DNA from: Jatrophihabitans telluris
GTDB lineage: Bacteria; Actinomycetota; Actinomycetes; Mycobacteriales; Jatrophihabitantaceae
Length of the DNA: 64,000 nt
Assembly (NCBI RefSeq): GCF_023516435.1
Contig: NZ_CP097332.1
Coordinates: 1,550,001-1,614,000 of the forward strand
Direction: 5' to 3'
The notes beneath the pieces are model-generated. The model saw only the letters and a list, made by a program, of their open reading frames with translations, was not told the origin of the DNA and ran no database searches. Below, in pieces: positions 42,983 to 51,821 of the stretch. How positions within the stretch are numbered: position 1 is the first letter of the stretch; every line of letters starts with the position of its first letter. The translations under genes were made by a program, and so were the position numbers.

Positions 42983-43387
42983 CTACTCGCTTTCCGGGTC
43001 GATCGAGAGGTGTTCGTGCACTACGAGCCATTGTCCTTCTGCCGAGCGTCGGAAAACCATGGTCTCCCGCTCGGCCTGCTCGGCCTGCTCGGCGTCGGGC
43101 GAGCCTGCCACCGACGTTCTCACCCGGTGGGTGAACACTGCGTGGTCGTCGTCCAGTACCTGTACGGACGGTTCCAGGGATCGGCACGCCAGGACGCGGA
43201 ATCCCTCGGATTCCCATTCCCGCCAGAGCCGCTCGTACTCCGCCCGGCTGGTGAGCAGACCAGGCTGGTTGTGGAACAGGAAGGTGGCGTCGGCGGAGAA
43301 ACTGGCGAAATACTCCTGGGTGCGATGTCCGCCGAAGGCGTCGACGAGCGCGGCGGCGGCCGCGCGGACGTCGCTGTCGACACTCAC
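42983..43387 (-). CDS. NTF2/SnoaL-like small protein (AtzH/DUF3225 type)
   Basis: A 134-residue protein with the cone-shaped NTF2 fold pattern: a helical start with RAAAAALVDAFG, YFASFSADATFLFHN, a central RLWREWESEGFRV helix and beta strands ending VVHEHLSID. AtzH-like members sit in nitrogen-heterocycle or amide catabolic operons. GTG 43387 overlaps the permease stop codon. No catalytic residue is obvious. The gene lies between the permease and the ureohydrolase. Confidence 0.72.
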   Translation of the reverse strand: MSVDSDVRAAAAALVDAFGGHRTQEYFASFSADATFLFHNQPGLLTSRAEYERLWREWESEGFRVLACRSLEPSVQVLDDDHAVFTHRVRTSVAGSPDAEQAEQAERETMVFRRSAEGQWLVVHEHLSIDPESE

Positions 43388-44886
43388 GCGTGCTCCACCG
43401 TCGGCACGTCCTCGCGGCGTAGTTCCTGCTCGCTGCGAGCGATGGCCGGTACCTCGGCGGACAGGTCCAGCGTCCGGCAGAGCAGCCAGTACAGCGCACC
43501 GGAGACGATCAGCCCTACCGCGATGGAGTAATCGACGCCGTCGAGCTTGGCGGCGAGGAAGCCGGTGTACTTGGGGTAGGCCGGGAGCACCGCGAACGGA
43601 AGCATCGTGATCAGCCCGACCGCGTAGCTGATCAGGCCCCGCGAACCCCAGGCGCCGTAGATGCCGTGCGGGGTGAACAGATCGGTGATCGCGTAGTGAC
43701 CGCGCCGGACGGCGAAGAAGTCGACCAGGTTGACCGCCGTCCAAGGCACCAGCAAGTACAGCATGTAGATCAACGCGGTCGACAAGGCGTCGAGGACGTT
43801 GCCGCCGAAGCCGATTCCGATGACCGCCCAGATCACCGACAGCACGACAATCGTGATCACCCGCGCCCTGCGGGTGGGCTTGATGGGACGGACCGAGTCC
43901 ACGCCGGTCACGGCGGACAGCATGCCGCTGTAGGCGTTGAGCCCCATGGTTGCGACCAGGGCCAGCACGGACAGGATCGCCAGCAGGGTGCCCAGTCCGT
44001 GGACCATGTTGTTCCCGGCATCGCGCAGGGCGACGAGGCCGTCGTCGGCGCCGAGTCGCGACGACAGCCACGCGCCGATCGCGATCAACCAGATGGCCGA
44101 GGCGGCCGCCCCACCGAAGACCGCCGCGATGATCGGCAGCGATCGGGTGTTGCGCGGGAGGTAACGCGAGTAGTCCGAGACGTAGGGGGCATAGGTGATG
44201 TTGTAGGCGGCCGCCGCGGTGAACATGCTCATGAATCCCACGAGCGTCAGCCCACCGTTGGCCGCGGGTGGCGGGGCGCTGCCACCGGCGTGTCCGGTCA
44301 TGATGCCAATCGTCAGGATGACGTAGAAGGGCAGCGAGACCACGAACAGCACGCGGAACACGACGTGTAACCAGTCGTGGCCGTAGATCGCCAGGATCGC
44401 CGCGACGATGGTGATCGCCAGCCCCACCACGGTCTTGTTCCAGCCGAAGATCCCGTTCAGCCCGTCGTCGACGAGGATCGCGTCGACAACGTTGAAGGCG
44501 AGGAAGGTGAACAGGGAGGCGAACAGCACGACCACGACGCCGCGGTAGCCGAACTGCGCCCGGGACTGGATCATCTGGGGCAGGCCGAGCTTGGCGCCCT
44601 GGGTGGCGTGGAAGGCCATGAAAAACGTGCCGAACACGATGCCCAGAGCGCCGGCCAGGACCGAATATCCCAGGCTGAGACCGAGGGTCGGACCGAGGAA
44701 CCCGATGGCGATGGTGAAGAACTGGAAGTTGCCCAGAAACCAGAAAGGCCCCTGCTGCCATACCTTGCCGTGGCGTTCGGACTCGGGGACGTAGTCGATC
44801 GATCGGGTCTCGATGGCGCCGCGGATCTTGATCGGCGCGCCGGATTGCTCCTGCGAGGATGTGATCGGCGTGCTCTGGGTACTCAT
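43384..44886 (-). CDS. NCS1-family permease (cytosine/purine/allantoin/hydantoin type)
   Basis: A 500-residue transporter with about 12 hydrophobic segments. N-terminal residues VWQQGPFWFLGNFQFFTIAIG and the TQGAKLGLPQMIQSRAQFGYRG loop (parts) are the NCS1 signature; later YAPYVSDYSRYLP is also conserved. Substrates of the family are nucleobases, allantoin, hydantoins and thiamine. The next genes encode an NTF2-like protein and a ureohydrolase, and the divergent gene is PucR, so a nitrogen-rich substrate is likely. GGAGGAG precedes the ATG. Confidence 0.88.
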   Translation of the reverse strand: MSTQSTPITSSQEQSGAPIKIRGAIETRSIDYVPESERHGKVWQQGPFWFLGNFQFFTIAIGFLGPTLGLSLGYSVLAGALGIVFGTFFMAFHATQGAKLGLPQMIQSRAQFGYRGVVVVLFASLFTFLAFNVVDAILVDDGLNGIFGWNKTVVGLAITIVAAILAIYGHDWLHVVFRVLFVVSLPFYVILTIGIMTGHAGGSAPPPAANGGLTLVGFMSMFTAAAAYNITYAPYVSDYSRYLPRNTRSLPIIAAVFGGAAASAIWLIAIGAWLSSRLGADDGLVALRDAGNNMVHGLGTLLAILSVLALVATMGLNAYSGMLSAVTGVDSVRPIKPTRRARVITIVVLSVIWAVIGIGFGGNVLDALSTALIYMLYLLVPWTAVNLVDFFAVRRGHYAITDLFTPHGIYGAWGSRGLISYAVGLITMLPFAVLPAYPKYTGFLAAKLDGVDYSIAVGLIVSGALYWLLCRTLDLSAEVPAIARSEQELRREDVPTVEHA

Positions 44887-45032
44887 GTGCTCCTCCGGCG
44901 GGACGGTCGTCGGGTGGTGCGGTTGGAGCGAGTGTGCTCGGACGGACTGGCCATCACAATTGGGTAAACCACGAAATCTGACGTACTTTTAGGTATTCAC
45001 ACAATGGTGGCTCGGCCCGCGGGAGGCACGGG
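44887..45032. promoter_or_regulatory. Divergent control region between the NCS1 operon and pucR
   Basis: The 146-base region contains an AT-richer core (about 44953-45012) with two direct copies of CACAAT followed by (T)GG, near 44956 and 45000, and a GTAAACC/TTAGGTA pair between them. These are candidate PucR sites. GGGAGGCAC just before 45033 is the pucR ribosome site. Evidence for an operator is weak; the divergent layout itself is clear. Confidence 0.35.
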
Positions 45033-46529
45033 GTGACGTCCGAACAGGCCTTGACAGTCGAGACCCTGCTGCGTTCGCCGGCGCTGCAATTGTCAGTCAT
45101 CGCAGGCGAATCCGGCCTCGACCGATCGGTGTCCTGGGCTCATGTCAGTGAATTGGCGGACCCGACTCCGTGGCTGCTCGGAGCGGAGATGATCATGACG
45201 ACCGGACTGGCGATACCGCGCAACGGCGCCGACCAGCGCGCCTATCTGGAACGACTCGACGATGCCGGCGTGTCCGCCCTCGCCCTGTCGGAGGAGTTGC
45301 ACGTGCCGCCGCTGCGTCGGGAGTTCCTGCGCGCCGCGGACTCGCGTGGGATCCCGGTGCTCCGCGTGCCGCTGCCGGTGCCGTTCATCGCCATCGCCCA
45401 GGAGGTGGCCGCGGCGCTGCAGCCCGGCGTCGGCCAGCGCCTCGGTGCGCAGCTACAAGTCTTCGGGTCGCTGCGCTGGCTGACGGAGGAGAACCTCGAC
45501 GTCGCCGAGATCTTCGCCCGGCTCGAGCGCCTGTCGGGATACCGGTTGTTCGTCTGCAGCCAACAGGGCCGTCCCTTGCTTCCCGGCGTGCGCACGCCCG
45601 ATGCACGGCTGCTCGGCCTGCTCCCGGCCTCGCCCGCCGCGCCGCCTACCGTGCCCGGCGGGTTCGTGTTGCCCATCCAGGCGCCCGGTGGAGTGGCCGG
45701 TTATCTGTTCGCGCAGGCGCGGCACGGGGCCGCTCCGGGTGGTCTGGCTGTCGTCCAGCACGTCGCCACCGTCGCGTCCCTGCAGCTGACCATGCGTCGC
45801 CACGAGCGCGAGACGCTGCGACGGGAGGGCGCGGAGACCCTCGCCGAACTACTCGGCGGGGTTCTGGAACCGCCCGTCGCGCGGCGCCGCCTCTCGCGTT
45901 TAGGCCTGCCGTTGCGGGGGATGCTCACGCTTGCCGTCCTGCGGGGTCGCGCCGGCGACGCCGACGACGCGTCGCTGTTGAGGCGGTTGGATGAGGCCGA
46001 CCTGGCGCACCTGGTGCTACGCCAGCAGGACGAACTGTTCGTGCTCGTCCCGGCAGGTCTCGCCGCACAGCGAGCGTTCGACGCGGTGGCCGATGCCTTC
46101 GTCGGCTCGTCGGCACCGTTGCGTACCGGCGACTCGCTGGAGATCCCCCGGCGCGAGGCGCGCTGGGCGGTAGCCCGGGCCCGTGACGCCGGAAAGACGC
46201 ACCTGACCTACGGCGAGAACGACTCGGCGGGACGTTGGCTGCCCGAGGACGTCCAGGCTCTGGACGCCCTGGTCGAGCGCGTACTCGGCAAGGCGATCGC
46301 CTACGACGAGGGGCATTCCGCGGATCTGCTGACCACGGTCAGGACCTGGATGGAGCGTGACCGGCACGCGGAGTCGACCGCCGCAGCCCTGGGCATCCAT
46401 CAGAACACCCTCGCCTATCGGCTTCGGCGGTTCGGGGAGATAACCGGCCGAGATCTGGCCCGCACGTCGGAGTTCTCCGAGGTCTGGATGGCCCTGCTCG
46501 CGCAACGGTCGATCGGCAGCCCCGGCTGA
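45033..46529 (+). CDS. PucR-family transcriptional regulator
   Basis: A 498-residue regulator. The N-terminal PucR domain runs about residues 5-125 (TVETLLRSPALQLSVIAGESGLDRSVSWAHVSELADPTPWL in parts, with EMIMTTGLAIP). A middle GGDEF-like/CdaR region follows, and the C-terminal HTH_30 is ESTAAALGIHQNTLAYRLRRFGEITG (parts, about 447-475). PucR proteins control purine, allantoin and related nitrogen catabolism. It is divergent from the NCS1 permease operon, which is the likely target. GTG 45033 has GGGAGG about eight bases upstream. Confidence 0.9.
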   Translation: MTSEQALTVETLLRSPALQLSVIAGESGLDRSVSWAHVSELADPTPWLLGAEMIMTTGLAIPRNGADQRAYLERLDDAGVSALALSEELHVPPLRREFLRAADSRGIPVLRVPLPVPFIAIAQEVAAALQPGVGQRLGAQLQVFGSLRWLTEENLDVAEIFARLERLSGYRLFVCSQQGRPLLPGVRTPDARLLGLLPASPAAPPTVPGGFVLPIQAPGGVAGYLFAQARHGAAPGGLAVVQHVATVASLQLTMRRHERETLRREGAETLAELLGGVLEPPVARRRLSRLGLPLRGMLTLAVLRGRAGDADDASLLRRLDEADLAHLVLRQQDELFVLVPAGLAAQRAFDAVADAFVGSSAPLRTGDSLEIPRREARWAVARARDAGKTHLTYGENDSAGRWLPEDVQALDALVERVLGKAIAYDEGHSADLLTTVRTWMERDRHAESTAAALGIHQNTLAYRLRRFGEITGRDLARTSEFSEVWMALLAQRSIGSPG

Positions 46530-46746
46530 CCGCGGGTCCGCCCCGGCGCCGGTGAAACCTGGCTCGACCACGCCGGATTCGCCGAACCGATTCGCAGCAC
46601 CGGTGGGCTGGCTCTGGTCTTCGGAGGTGATCGAGATCGGTCGCCGGCTCGTCGGCGTGCCTCGTTCTCGTCCGGGCCGCAATGGTGGATCGGGATTCGG
46701 TGCCCGAAAAGGCTGGCGCGCGGTGATTGCGCGGCCTTGGAATGTG

Positions 46747-46818
46747 TGCCCCCGGCAGGATTCGAACCTGCGCTCCCGCCTCCGGAGGGCGGTGCTCTAT
46801 CCCCTGAGCTACGGGGGC
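46747..46818 (-). tRNA. tRNA-Arg (anticodon CCG)
   Basis: The minus strand folds into a complete cloverleaf of 72 bases: acceptor GCCCCCG with CGGGGGC plus discriminator A, D arm GCTC-GAGC, anticodon arm CCGCC-CTCCGGA-GGCGG giving anticodon CCG, and T arm GCAGG-TTCGAAT-CCTGC. No CCA is encoded. CCG reads the arginine codon CGG. It lies 1.8 kb from argS, which may be chance. Confidence 0.96.
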
Positions 46819-46898
46819 CTTGCGGCCAATTCGGACAGCGGATCAGCCGCGACGGCTGCCGCTTGGCCCGAAGCAGCTTAGCAGCCGAGATTGCTGGC

Positions 46899-47606
46899 TC
46901 AGGACGGCGGGGCGAGCGGGCTGGCGCCCGATTCGCGGAGCAACTGCTCCATCTGGACGATCTCGCCGCTTTGCGTGGCAGCCATCTTGCCGGCCAGGTT
47001 CCGCACATAGGCCGTCTGGGCGTGTGCGGCTGCCCACTGAGCCATCGGCAGACCGCCCTGATGATGGCGCAGCATCAACTGCAGGAAGTAGGTATCCAAG
47101 GTCTTACCCGTGAGCGTCTGCAGCTTGTTCATCTCGGCCGGGGACGCCATGCCCGGCATCGATCCGTCCGACTGCATGCTCATGTGGGTGGAGCCGGCCA
47201 TCCACGACATCTGCGCATTCGGGCTGTTCGTCGGCAGGCGCCAGGCGTCGATCCATCCCTGCATCTCGCCGACCTGGAAGTACTGGCTGGTTTCGATGTC
47301 ATAAGCCAGCAGCTTGATGCCTGGATCGCTGGTGTGGTCGCGGGTGTAGCCGGCCATGATGATCGCCTGCCGATGGTGAACGGACATATCCCAGGCGAAG
47401 CCGGCGTCCACCGACGAGGCGCCCGGGGCGACACCGCTCGATCCCGTGGCCTGACCCCGGTGGCCGATCAGATAGCCGGATGCTCCGGCGATGCCCAGCA
47501 CCGCGACCACGATCACCGCGAGCAGCACCACTCGTAAGGACCGGCCTGCCGGAGGCGGGACCGCTCCGTCGGCGTCGTCGACGATCGGGGCTGCGGTGGT
47601 GGTCAC
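46899..47606 (-). CDS. DUF305 family membrane-anchored protein
   Basis: A 235-residue protein with one transmembrane helix (about residues 27-47) and an extracytoplasmic DUF305 domain. The paired His-His motifs MSVHHRQAI (about 75-83) and LMLRHHQGG (about 178-186), plus a Met-rich stretch (THMSMQSDGSMPGM), suggest metal, perhaps copper, binding. GTG 47606 is chosen because the frame upstream reads through the start of the DUF3105 gap and is Arg/Pro-rich. It follows the DUF3105 gene by seven bases, so they are one unit. Confidence 0.82.
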   Translation of the reverse strand: MTTTAAPIVDDADGAVPPPAGRSLRVVLLAVIVVAVLGIAGASGYLIGHRGQATGSSGVAPGASSVDAGFAWDMSVHHRQAIIMAGYTRDHTSDPGIKLLAYDIETSQYFQVGEMQGWIDAWRLPTNSPNAQMSWMAGSTHMSMQSDGSMPGMASPAEMNKLQTLTGKTLDTYFLQLMLRHHQGGLPMAQWAAAHAQTAYVRNLAGKMAATQSGEIVQMEQLLRESGASPLAPPS

Positions 47607-47613
47607 GGGAAAA

Positions 47614-48402
47614 TCAGCTTTCGGTCGGGTGGCCCGGGGTCGACGGGTTGGCCTTGAAGGTGGGGTTGCTGCAGGAGGCACCTTGTTCAGGGGTGTTCGT
47701 GGCGCTCTGGCGCAGGGCCTTGATGAACTGGTCGACCCGCGGATCGGAGGCCTTGTCCACGAAGAGCTGGTAGCCCCACGCCTGCAGGGAGATATTGGAC
47801 TTCAGACCTGGGTACGGACTGAGCACCGTGTAGTCCTGCCCGGCCACCTTCTTGCTCAGCGCGTCGAGGTCGGCCGCATCCAGGCCCGGCTTGTAGGTGA
47901 TCCACACCGCGCCGTGCTCCAGGTCGTGCACCGCGTTCTCGTTGGCGATCGCGTTCGGGTAGACGGTGCCCGTGCAGTCGGCCCAGATCGGTGAGTGGTT
48001 GCCACCCACCGGGGGAGACTGCGCGTAGGTAACTGCCGTCGTCTCGTGGTTGCGGGCGAGGTTGCCGTAGTGCTGGATCCCGCTGATCTTGACCGTGCCG
48101 CTGCTGTCGGCGGTGCCACCGCTCGTCGAACTGGTCGAGCCCTTGCTCGGACGGGTGACGGCGTAGCCCACGATGCCGATCGCGAGGATCGCGATGACGA
48201 CGGTGGTCGCGATCAGGCCCCAGGGCGTCTGCCTCTGATTGACGATCTTGCGCGACTGGGCCTTCCTGGCGGCCGGTGTCGGCTGAGTGTTTCTCGCCGC
48301 CGCGCTCTGCTGGCTCTTGCGGCCCGGAGTCCTGGCGGGATCGGCCTTGTCGGTGGGGGCCTTGTTTGCCCCGCCGGTCGTCGACTTGCTCGGCTTGGTC
48401 AT
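47614..48402 (-). CDS. DUF3105 family membrane-anchored protein
   Basis: A 262-residue protein. A Lys/Arg/Gln-rich N-terminus (about residues 1-58) precedes one transmembrane helix (about 62-84) and an extracytoplasmic domain with the DUF3105 pattern: YAQSPPVGGNHSPIWADC, HDLEHGAVWITY and VLSPYPGL. The conserved His and Cys residues hint at metal binding. It pairs with a DUF305 gene, an arrangement I associate with actinobacteria near argS. The function is not known. A GGAAAG site precedes the ATG. Confidence 0.82.
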   Translation of the reverse strand: MTKPSKSTTGGANKAPTDKADPARTPGRKSQQSAAARNTQPTPAARKAQSRKIVNQRQTPWGLIATTVVIAILAIGIVGYAVTRPSKGSTSSTSGGTADSSGTVKISGIQHYGNLARNHETTAVTYAQSPPVGGNHSPIWADCTGTVYPNAIANENAVHDLEHGAVWITYKPGLDAADLDALSKKVAGQDYTVLSPYPGLKSNISLQAWGYQLFVDKASDPRVDQFIKALRQSATNTPEQGASCSNPTFKANPSTPGHPTES

Positions 48403-48581
48403 CCTGTCGCTTTCCTGGCTGGCGCGGCAGGGGGCCGCGCGGCTGCCCCGAGTCTAGAAGGCGGACCTGAGTCCTGCCGATGTCCTTGGCCGCCACGCAG
48501 GTCCTCGGCGCGATCCCGGATTCGGTTCGACGGGCCCGGGAGGGGTGTTACGTCGGTGCAAATCCAGCGGGTGTCCGCCTC

Positions 48582-48587
48582 TAACAT
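48582..48587 (+). promoter_or_regulatory. -10 box of a leaderless argS transcript
   Basis: TAACAT ends six bases before the argS GTG (48594), so transcription probably starts at or next to the start codon. No ribosome site is visible upstream. Confidence 0.55.
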
Positions 48588-48593
48588 GGACCT

Positions 48594-50255
48594 GTGACTC
48601 CAGCCGATCTCGCCTCCGCGATTCAGAACGCCGTCTCCGCCGCTGTGGCGCAAGGCGAGTTCACGGCCGAGATTCCGGACGAGGTCGTCGTCGACCGCCC
48701 CAAGAACGCCGAGCACGGTGACTACGCGACCAATATCGCGCTCCGGCTGGCCAAGCCGGCGGGCAAGCCGCCCCGGGTGGTCGCCGAGGCGATCGCCGCC
48801 CAGTTGCGGTTGGCGGCCGGGGTGGCCCGGGTGGACGTCGCGGGCCCCGGCTTCCTCAACATCACGGTCGAGGCGGCGGCCCTGGGGGCGGTCGCGCAGA
48901 CGATCGCCCTGGCCGGCGCGGAGTTCGGCCGAACGGACACATTGGCCGGCCAGAGCATCAACCTGGAGTTCATCTCGGCCAACCCCACCGGACCCCTGCA
49001 TTTGGGACACACGCGGTGGGCGGCCGTCGGCGATGCGATCGGCCGAGTGCTCAGCGCGGCCGGCGCGGACGTCACCCGGGAGTTCTACGTCAACGACCGG
49101 GGCGTCCAGATGGACCATTTCGGCGCGTCCCTGCAGGCGGCGGCCACCGGACGGCCGATCCCCGAGGGCGGGTACCACGGCGCCTACATCCCCGAACTGG
49201 CGGCCACGATCGTGGCCGAGCACCCCGAGGTTCTCGAACTGGACGAGGGCAAGCAGCAGGAGGCCTTCCGCGAGGAGGGTTACACCCTCCAACTGGCCGA
49301 GCAGCGCCAGACGCTGGAGGGCTTCGGCACGGTGTTCGACGTCTGGTACTCCGAGCGCGAACTGCATACCTCGGGCGCCGTCGAGCGGGCGCTCGACACG
49401 TTGAAGGCACAGGGTCACCTGTTCACCGCCCAGGACGCACTGTGGTTGCGCACCACAGACTTCGGCGACGACAAGGACCGGGTGCTGATCAAGAGTGACG
49501 GGTCGCTGACGTACTTCGCGTCCGACGCGGCCTACTACCTGGACAAGCGCAACCGTGGATTCGACCTGTGCATCTACCTGCTCGGCGCCGACCACCACGG
49601 CTACGTCAACCGGCTGCGGGCCATTGCCGCGTGCGCCGGGGACGATCCGCAGACTCATATCCAGGTCCTCATCGGCCAGCTCGTCAAGATCCTGCGGGGT
49701 GGCCAGGAGGTCCGGCTGTCCAAGCGCGCCGGCGAGATCGTCACCCTCACCGATTTCGTCGAAGCCGCAGGCGTGGACGCGGTCCGGTACTCGCTGAGCC
49801 GGTATCCGGCGGACTCGCCGCTCAACCTCGATCTCGACCTGATCACGCGGCAGTCCTCGGACAATCCGGTGTTCTACGTGCAGTACGCCCACGCCCGAAC
49901 CTGCAGTGTGGTCCGAAACGCGGCGGAGGTGGGCATGACCGTCGACTCGGCGGACTCCTTCCACCCGCAACTGCTCACCGACGAGACCGAGACCGCGCTG
50001 CTCACCGCGCTGGCCGACTTCCCGCGAGTGGTCGCCCAGGCCGCCGAACTGCGCGAGCCGCACCGGGTCGCGCGCTACGTCGAGGACCTCGCCGGTCTGC
50101 TCCACCGCTGGTACGAGGCGTGCCGGATCATGCCGCGCGGTGATGAGGAGATCACCGACACCAACCGCACCCGGCTGTGGCTCAACGTCGCGACGCGGAC
50201 GGTGCTGGCCAACGGCCTGGCCCTGCTGGGCGTATCGGCCCCCGAGCGGATGTAA
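48594..50255 (+). CDS. argS: Arginyl-tRNA synthetase
   Basis: A 553-residue class I synthetase. The N-terminal Add1 domain is about residues 1-100. FISANPTGPLHLGHTRWAAVGD (parts) has the HIGH motif as HLGH (about 139-142). The LLGADHHGYVNRL segment and the LSKRAGEIVTL element (a KMSK equivalent) follow, then the anticodon-binding domain ending GLALLGVSAPERM. Charging of tRNA-Arg with arginine is certain. The GTG start without a ribosome site and the TAACAT box six bases upstream suggest leaderless initiation. Confidence 0.97.
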   Translation: MTPADLASAIQNAVSAAVAQGEFTAEIPDEVVVDRPKNAEHGDYATNIALRLAKPAGKPPRVVAEAIAAQLRLAAGVARVDVAGPGFLNITVEAAALGAVAQTIALAGAEFGRTDTLAGQSINLEFISANPTGPLHLGHTRWAAVGDAIGRVLSAAGADVTREFYVNDRGVQMDHFGASLQAAATGRPIPEGGYHGAYIPELAATIVAEHPEVLELDEGKQQEAFREEGYTLQLAEQRQTLEGFGTVFDVWYSERELHTSGAVERALDTLKAQGHLFTAQDALWLRTTDFGDDKDRVLIKSDGSLTYFASDAAYYLDKRNRGFDLCIYLLGADHHGYVNRLRAIAACAGDDPQTHIQVLIGQLVKILRGGQEVRLSKRAGEIVTLTDFVEAAGVDAVRYSLSRYPADSPLNLDLDLITRQSSDNPVFYVQYAHARTCSVVRNAAEVGMTVDSADSFHPQLLTDETETALLTALADFPRVVAQAAELREPHRVARYVEDLAGLLHRWYEACRIMPRGDEEITDTNRTRLWLNVATRTVLANGLALLGVSAPERM

Positions 50256-50315
50256 GCGACCGCTACCGTTGTAGGGCTGTGCACTGGCGCAGCCGAGCAG
50301 ACAAGGACTCTGTCA

Positions 50316-51821
50316 ATGAGCCGTTCCGCGCATCCGGCGGGACCGCGGCATGCCGACGTGTTGCCGGTACCGCACGCACCGAACCCCGGTTACTCCGGCG
50401 AGCTGTCCGCCGCGGTCTGGCCGCGGACGGCAGGCCGTGACGAGGACGGTCAGCTCGTGGTCGGCGGAATCACCGCGAGCGAGCTGGCCGAACGGTTCGG
50501 CACCCCGGCCTTCGTGCTGGACACCGATGATCTGAGGGCGCGTGCTCGTGGGTATGCCGCTGCCTTCGCCGACGCCGACGTCTACTACGCCGGCAAGGCG
50601 TTCCTGTGCACCGCGGTCGCCAAGATCATCGCCGAGCAGGGCTTGGCCATCGACGTGTGCACCGGCGGGGAGCTCGCGATCGCGCTTCGTGCCGGGGTCC
50701 ATCCCGACCGGATCGCGCTGCACGGCAACAACAAGTCCGTCGCCGAGCTGGAGGCCGCGGTTACGGCGGGCGTAGGCCGGGTGGTGGTCGACAGCCTGGT
50801 CGAGATCGAGCGGCTGGCCGAACTCGCCGAGCGCGCCGGTGTACGCCAGCGCGTCATGATCAGGGTCACCGTCGGCGTCGAGGCGCACACGCACGAGTTC
50901 ATCGCCACCGCGCACGAAGATCAGAAGTTCGGCTTCTCGCTGTCCAGCGGGGACGCCCTGACGGCGGTGTCCGCTGTGCTCGACCGACCGAGCCTGGAAC
51001 TGATGGGACTGCACTCACACATCGGTTCGCAGATCTTCGACACCGCAGGCTTCGAGGTCGCGGCGCATCGGGTGCTCGGCTTGCTGGCCACGATTCGGGA
51101 TAAGTTCGGCATCGAGCTTCCCGAGATCGACCTCGGCGGCGGGCTCGGGATCGCCTACACCGACGCCGATTCGCCCCAACAGCCGGCCGACATCGCCCGT
51201 CGCCTGCTGGAGATCATCGGAACCGAAAGTAGCCGGGCCGAGCTGAGCGCTCCGCGCTTGTCGGTCGAACCGGGGCGCGCCATCATCGGCCCGGCGATGC
51301 TGACGATCTACGAGGTCGGCACCGTGAAGCCGGTTGCCCTGGACGGTGGCGTGGTCCGGCACTACGTCTCGGTCGACGGCGGTATGAGTGACAACATCCG
51401 TACCGCGCTCTACGACGCCGAGTACACCGTGGCCCTGGCCAACCGTGGATCGTCCGCTGATGCGGTGCTGTCCCGGGTGGTCGGCAAGCACTGCGAGAGC
51501 GGCGATATCGTCGTGCGCGACTGCTGGCTGCCGGGCGATCTGGTACCCGGCGACCTGTTGGCCGTTGCGGCGACCGGCGCGTACTGCCACTCCATGGCCA
51601 GCAACTACAACCGCGTCCCGCGTCCGCCGGTCGTGGCGGTCGCCCACGGTGCGGCCCAGCTCATCGTCCGGCGCGAGACGTTGGACGACGTGCTCGCCAC
51701 CGACCTCGGCTGGATCGAGCCGAGCTCGGCCGGTTCGTCTGCCCCGGCGTCGACTGCAGCCGGGAGCGAAGCCGGTACGCCCGACAACGAAGCCGACAAC
51801 GGAGCAGGAGACCCACGATGA
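50316..51821 (+). CDS. lysA: Diaminopimelate decarboxylase
   Basis: A 501-residue PLP fold-type III decarboxylase, last step of lysine synthesis. The PLP lysine is in VYYAGKAFLC (about residues 90-99), GLAIDVCTGGE and LHGNNKS follow, HSHIGSQI (about 232-239) and the phosphate-binding GGGLGIAY are seen, and the catalytic DCWLPGD with the substrate-contacting Cys precedes the end. A 30-residue C-terminal Ala/Ser/Gly tail is extra. ATG 50316 has AAGGA about nine bases upstream. It starts the lysA-hom-thrC-thrB operon; the stop overlaps hom by four bases. Confidence 0.96.
   Translation: MSRSAHPAGPRHADVLPVPHAPNPGYSGELSAAVWPRTAGRDEDGQLVVGGITASELAERFGTPAFVLDTDDLRARARGYAAAFADADVYYAGKAFLCTAVAKIIAEQGLAIDVCTGGELAIALRAGVHPDRIALHGNNKSVAELEAAVTAGVGRVVVDSLVEIERLAELAERAGVRQRVMIRVTVGVEAHTHEFIATAHEDQKFGFSLSSGDALTAVSAVLDRPSLELMGLHSHIGSQIFDTAGFEVAAHRVLGLLATIRDKFGIELPEIDLGGGLGIAYTDADSPQQPADIARRLLEIIGTESSRAELSAPRLSVEPGRAIIGPAMLTIYEVGTVKPVALDGGVVRHYVSVDGGMSDNIRTALYDAEYTVALANRGSSADAVLSRVVGKHCESGDIVVRDCWLPGDLVPGDLLAVAATGAYCHSMASNYNRVPRPPVVAVAHGAAQLIVRRETLDDVLATDLGWIEPSSAGSSAPASTAAGSEAGTPDNEADNGAGDPR

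Noticed and set aside
46747-46818. The tRNA-Arg as an integration hot spot (attachment site).
   Set aside because: No integrase, direct repeat of the tRNA 3' end or phage-like gene is found on either side within the window.
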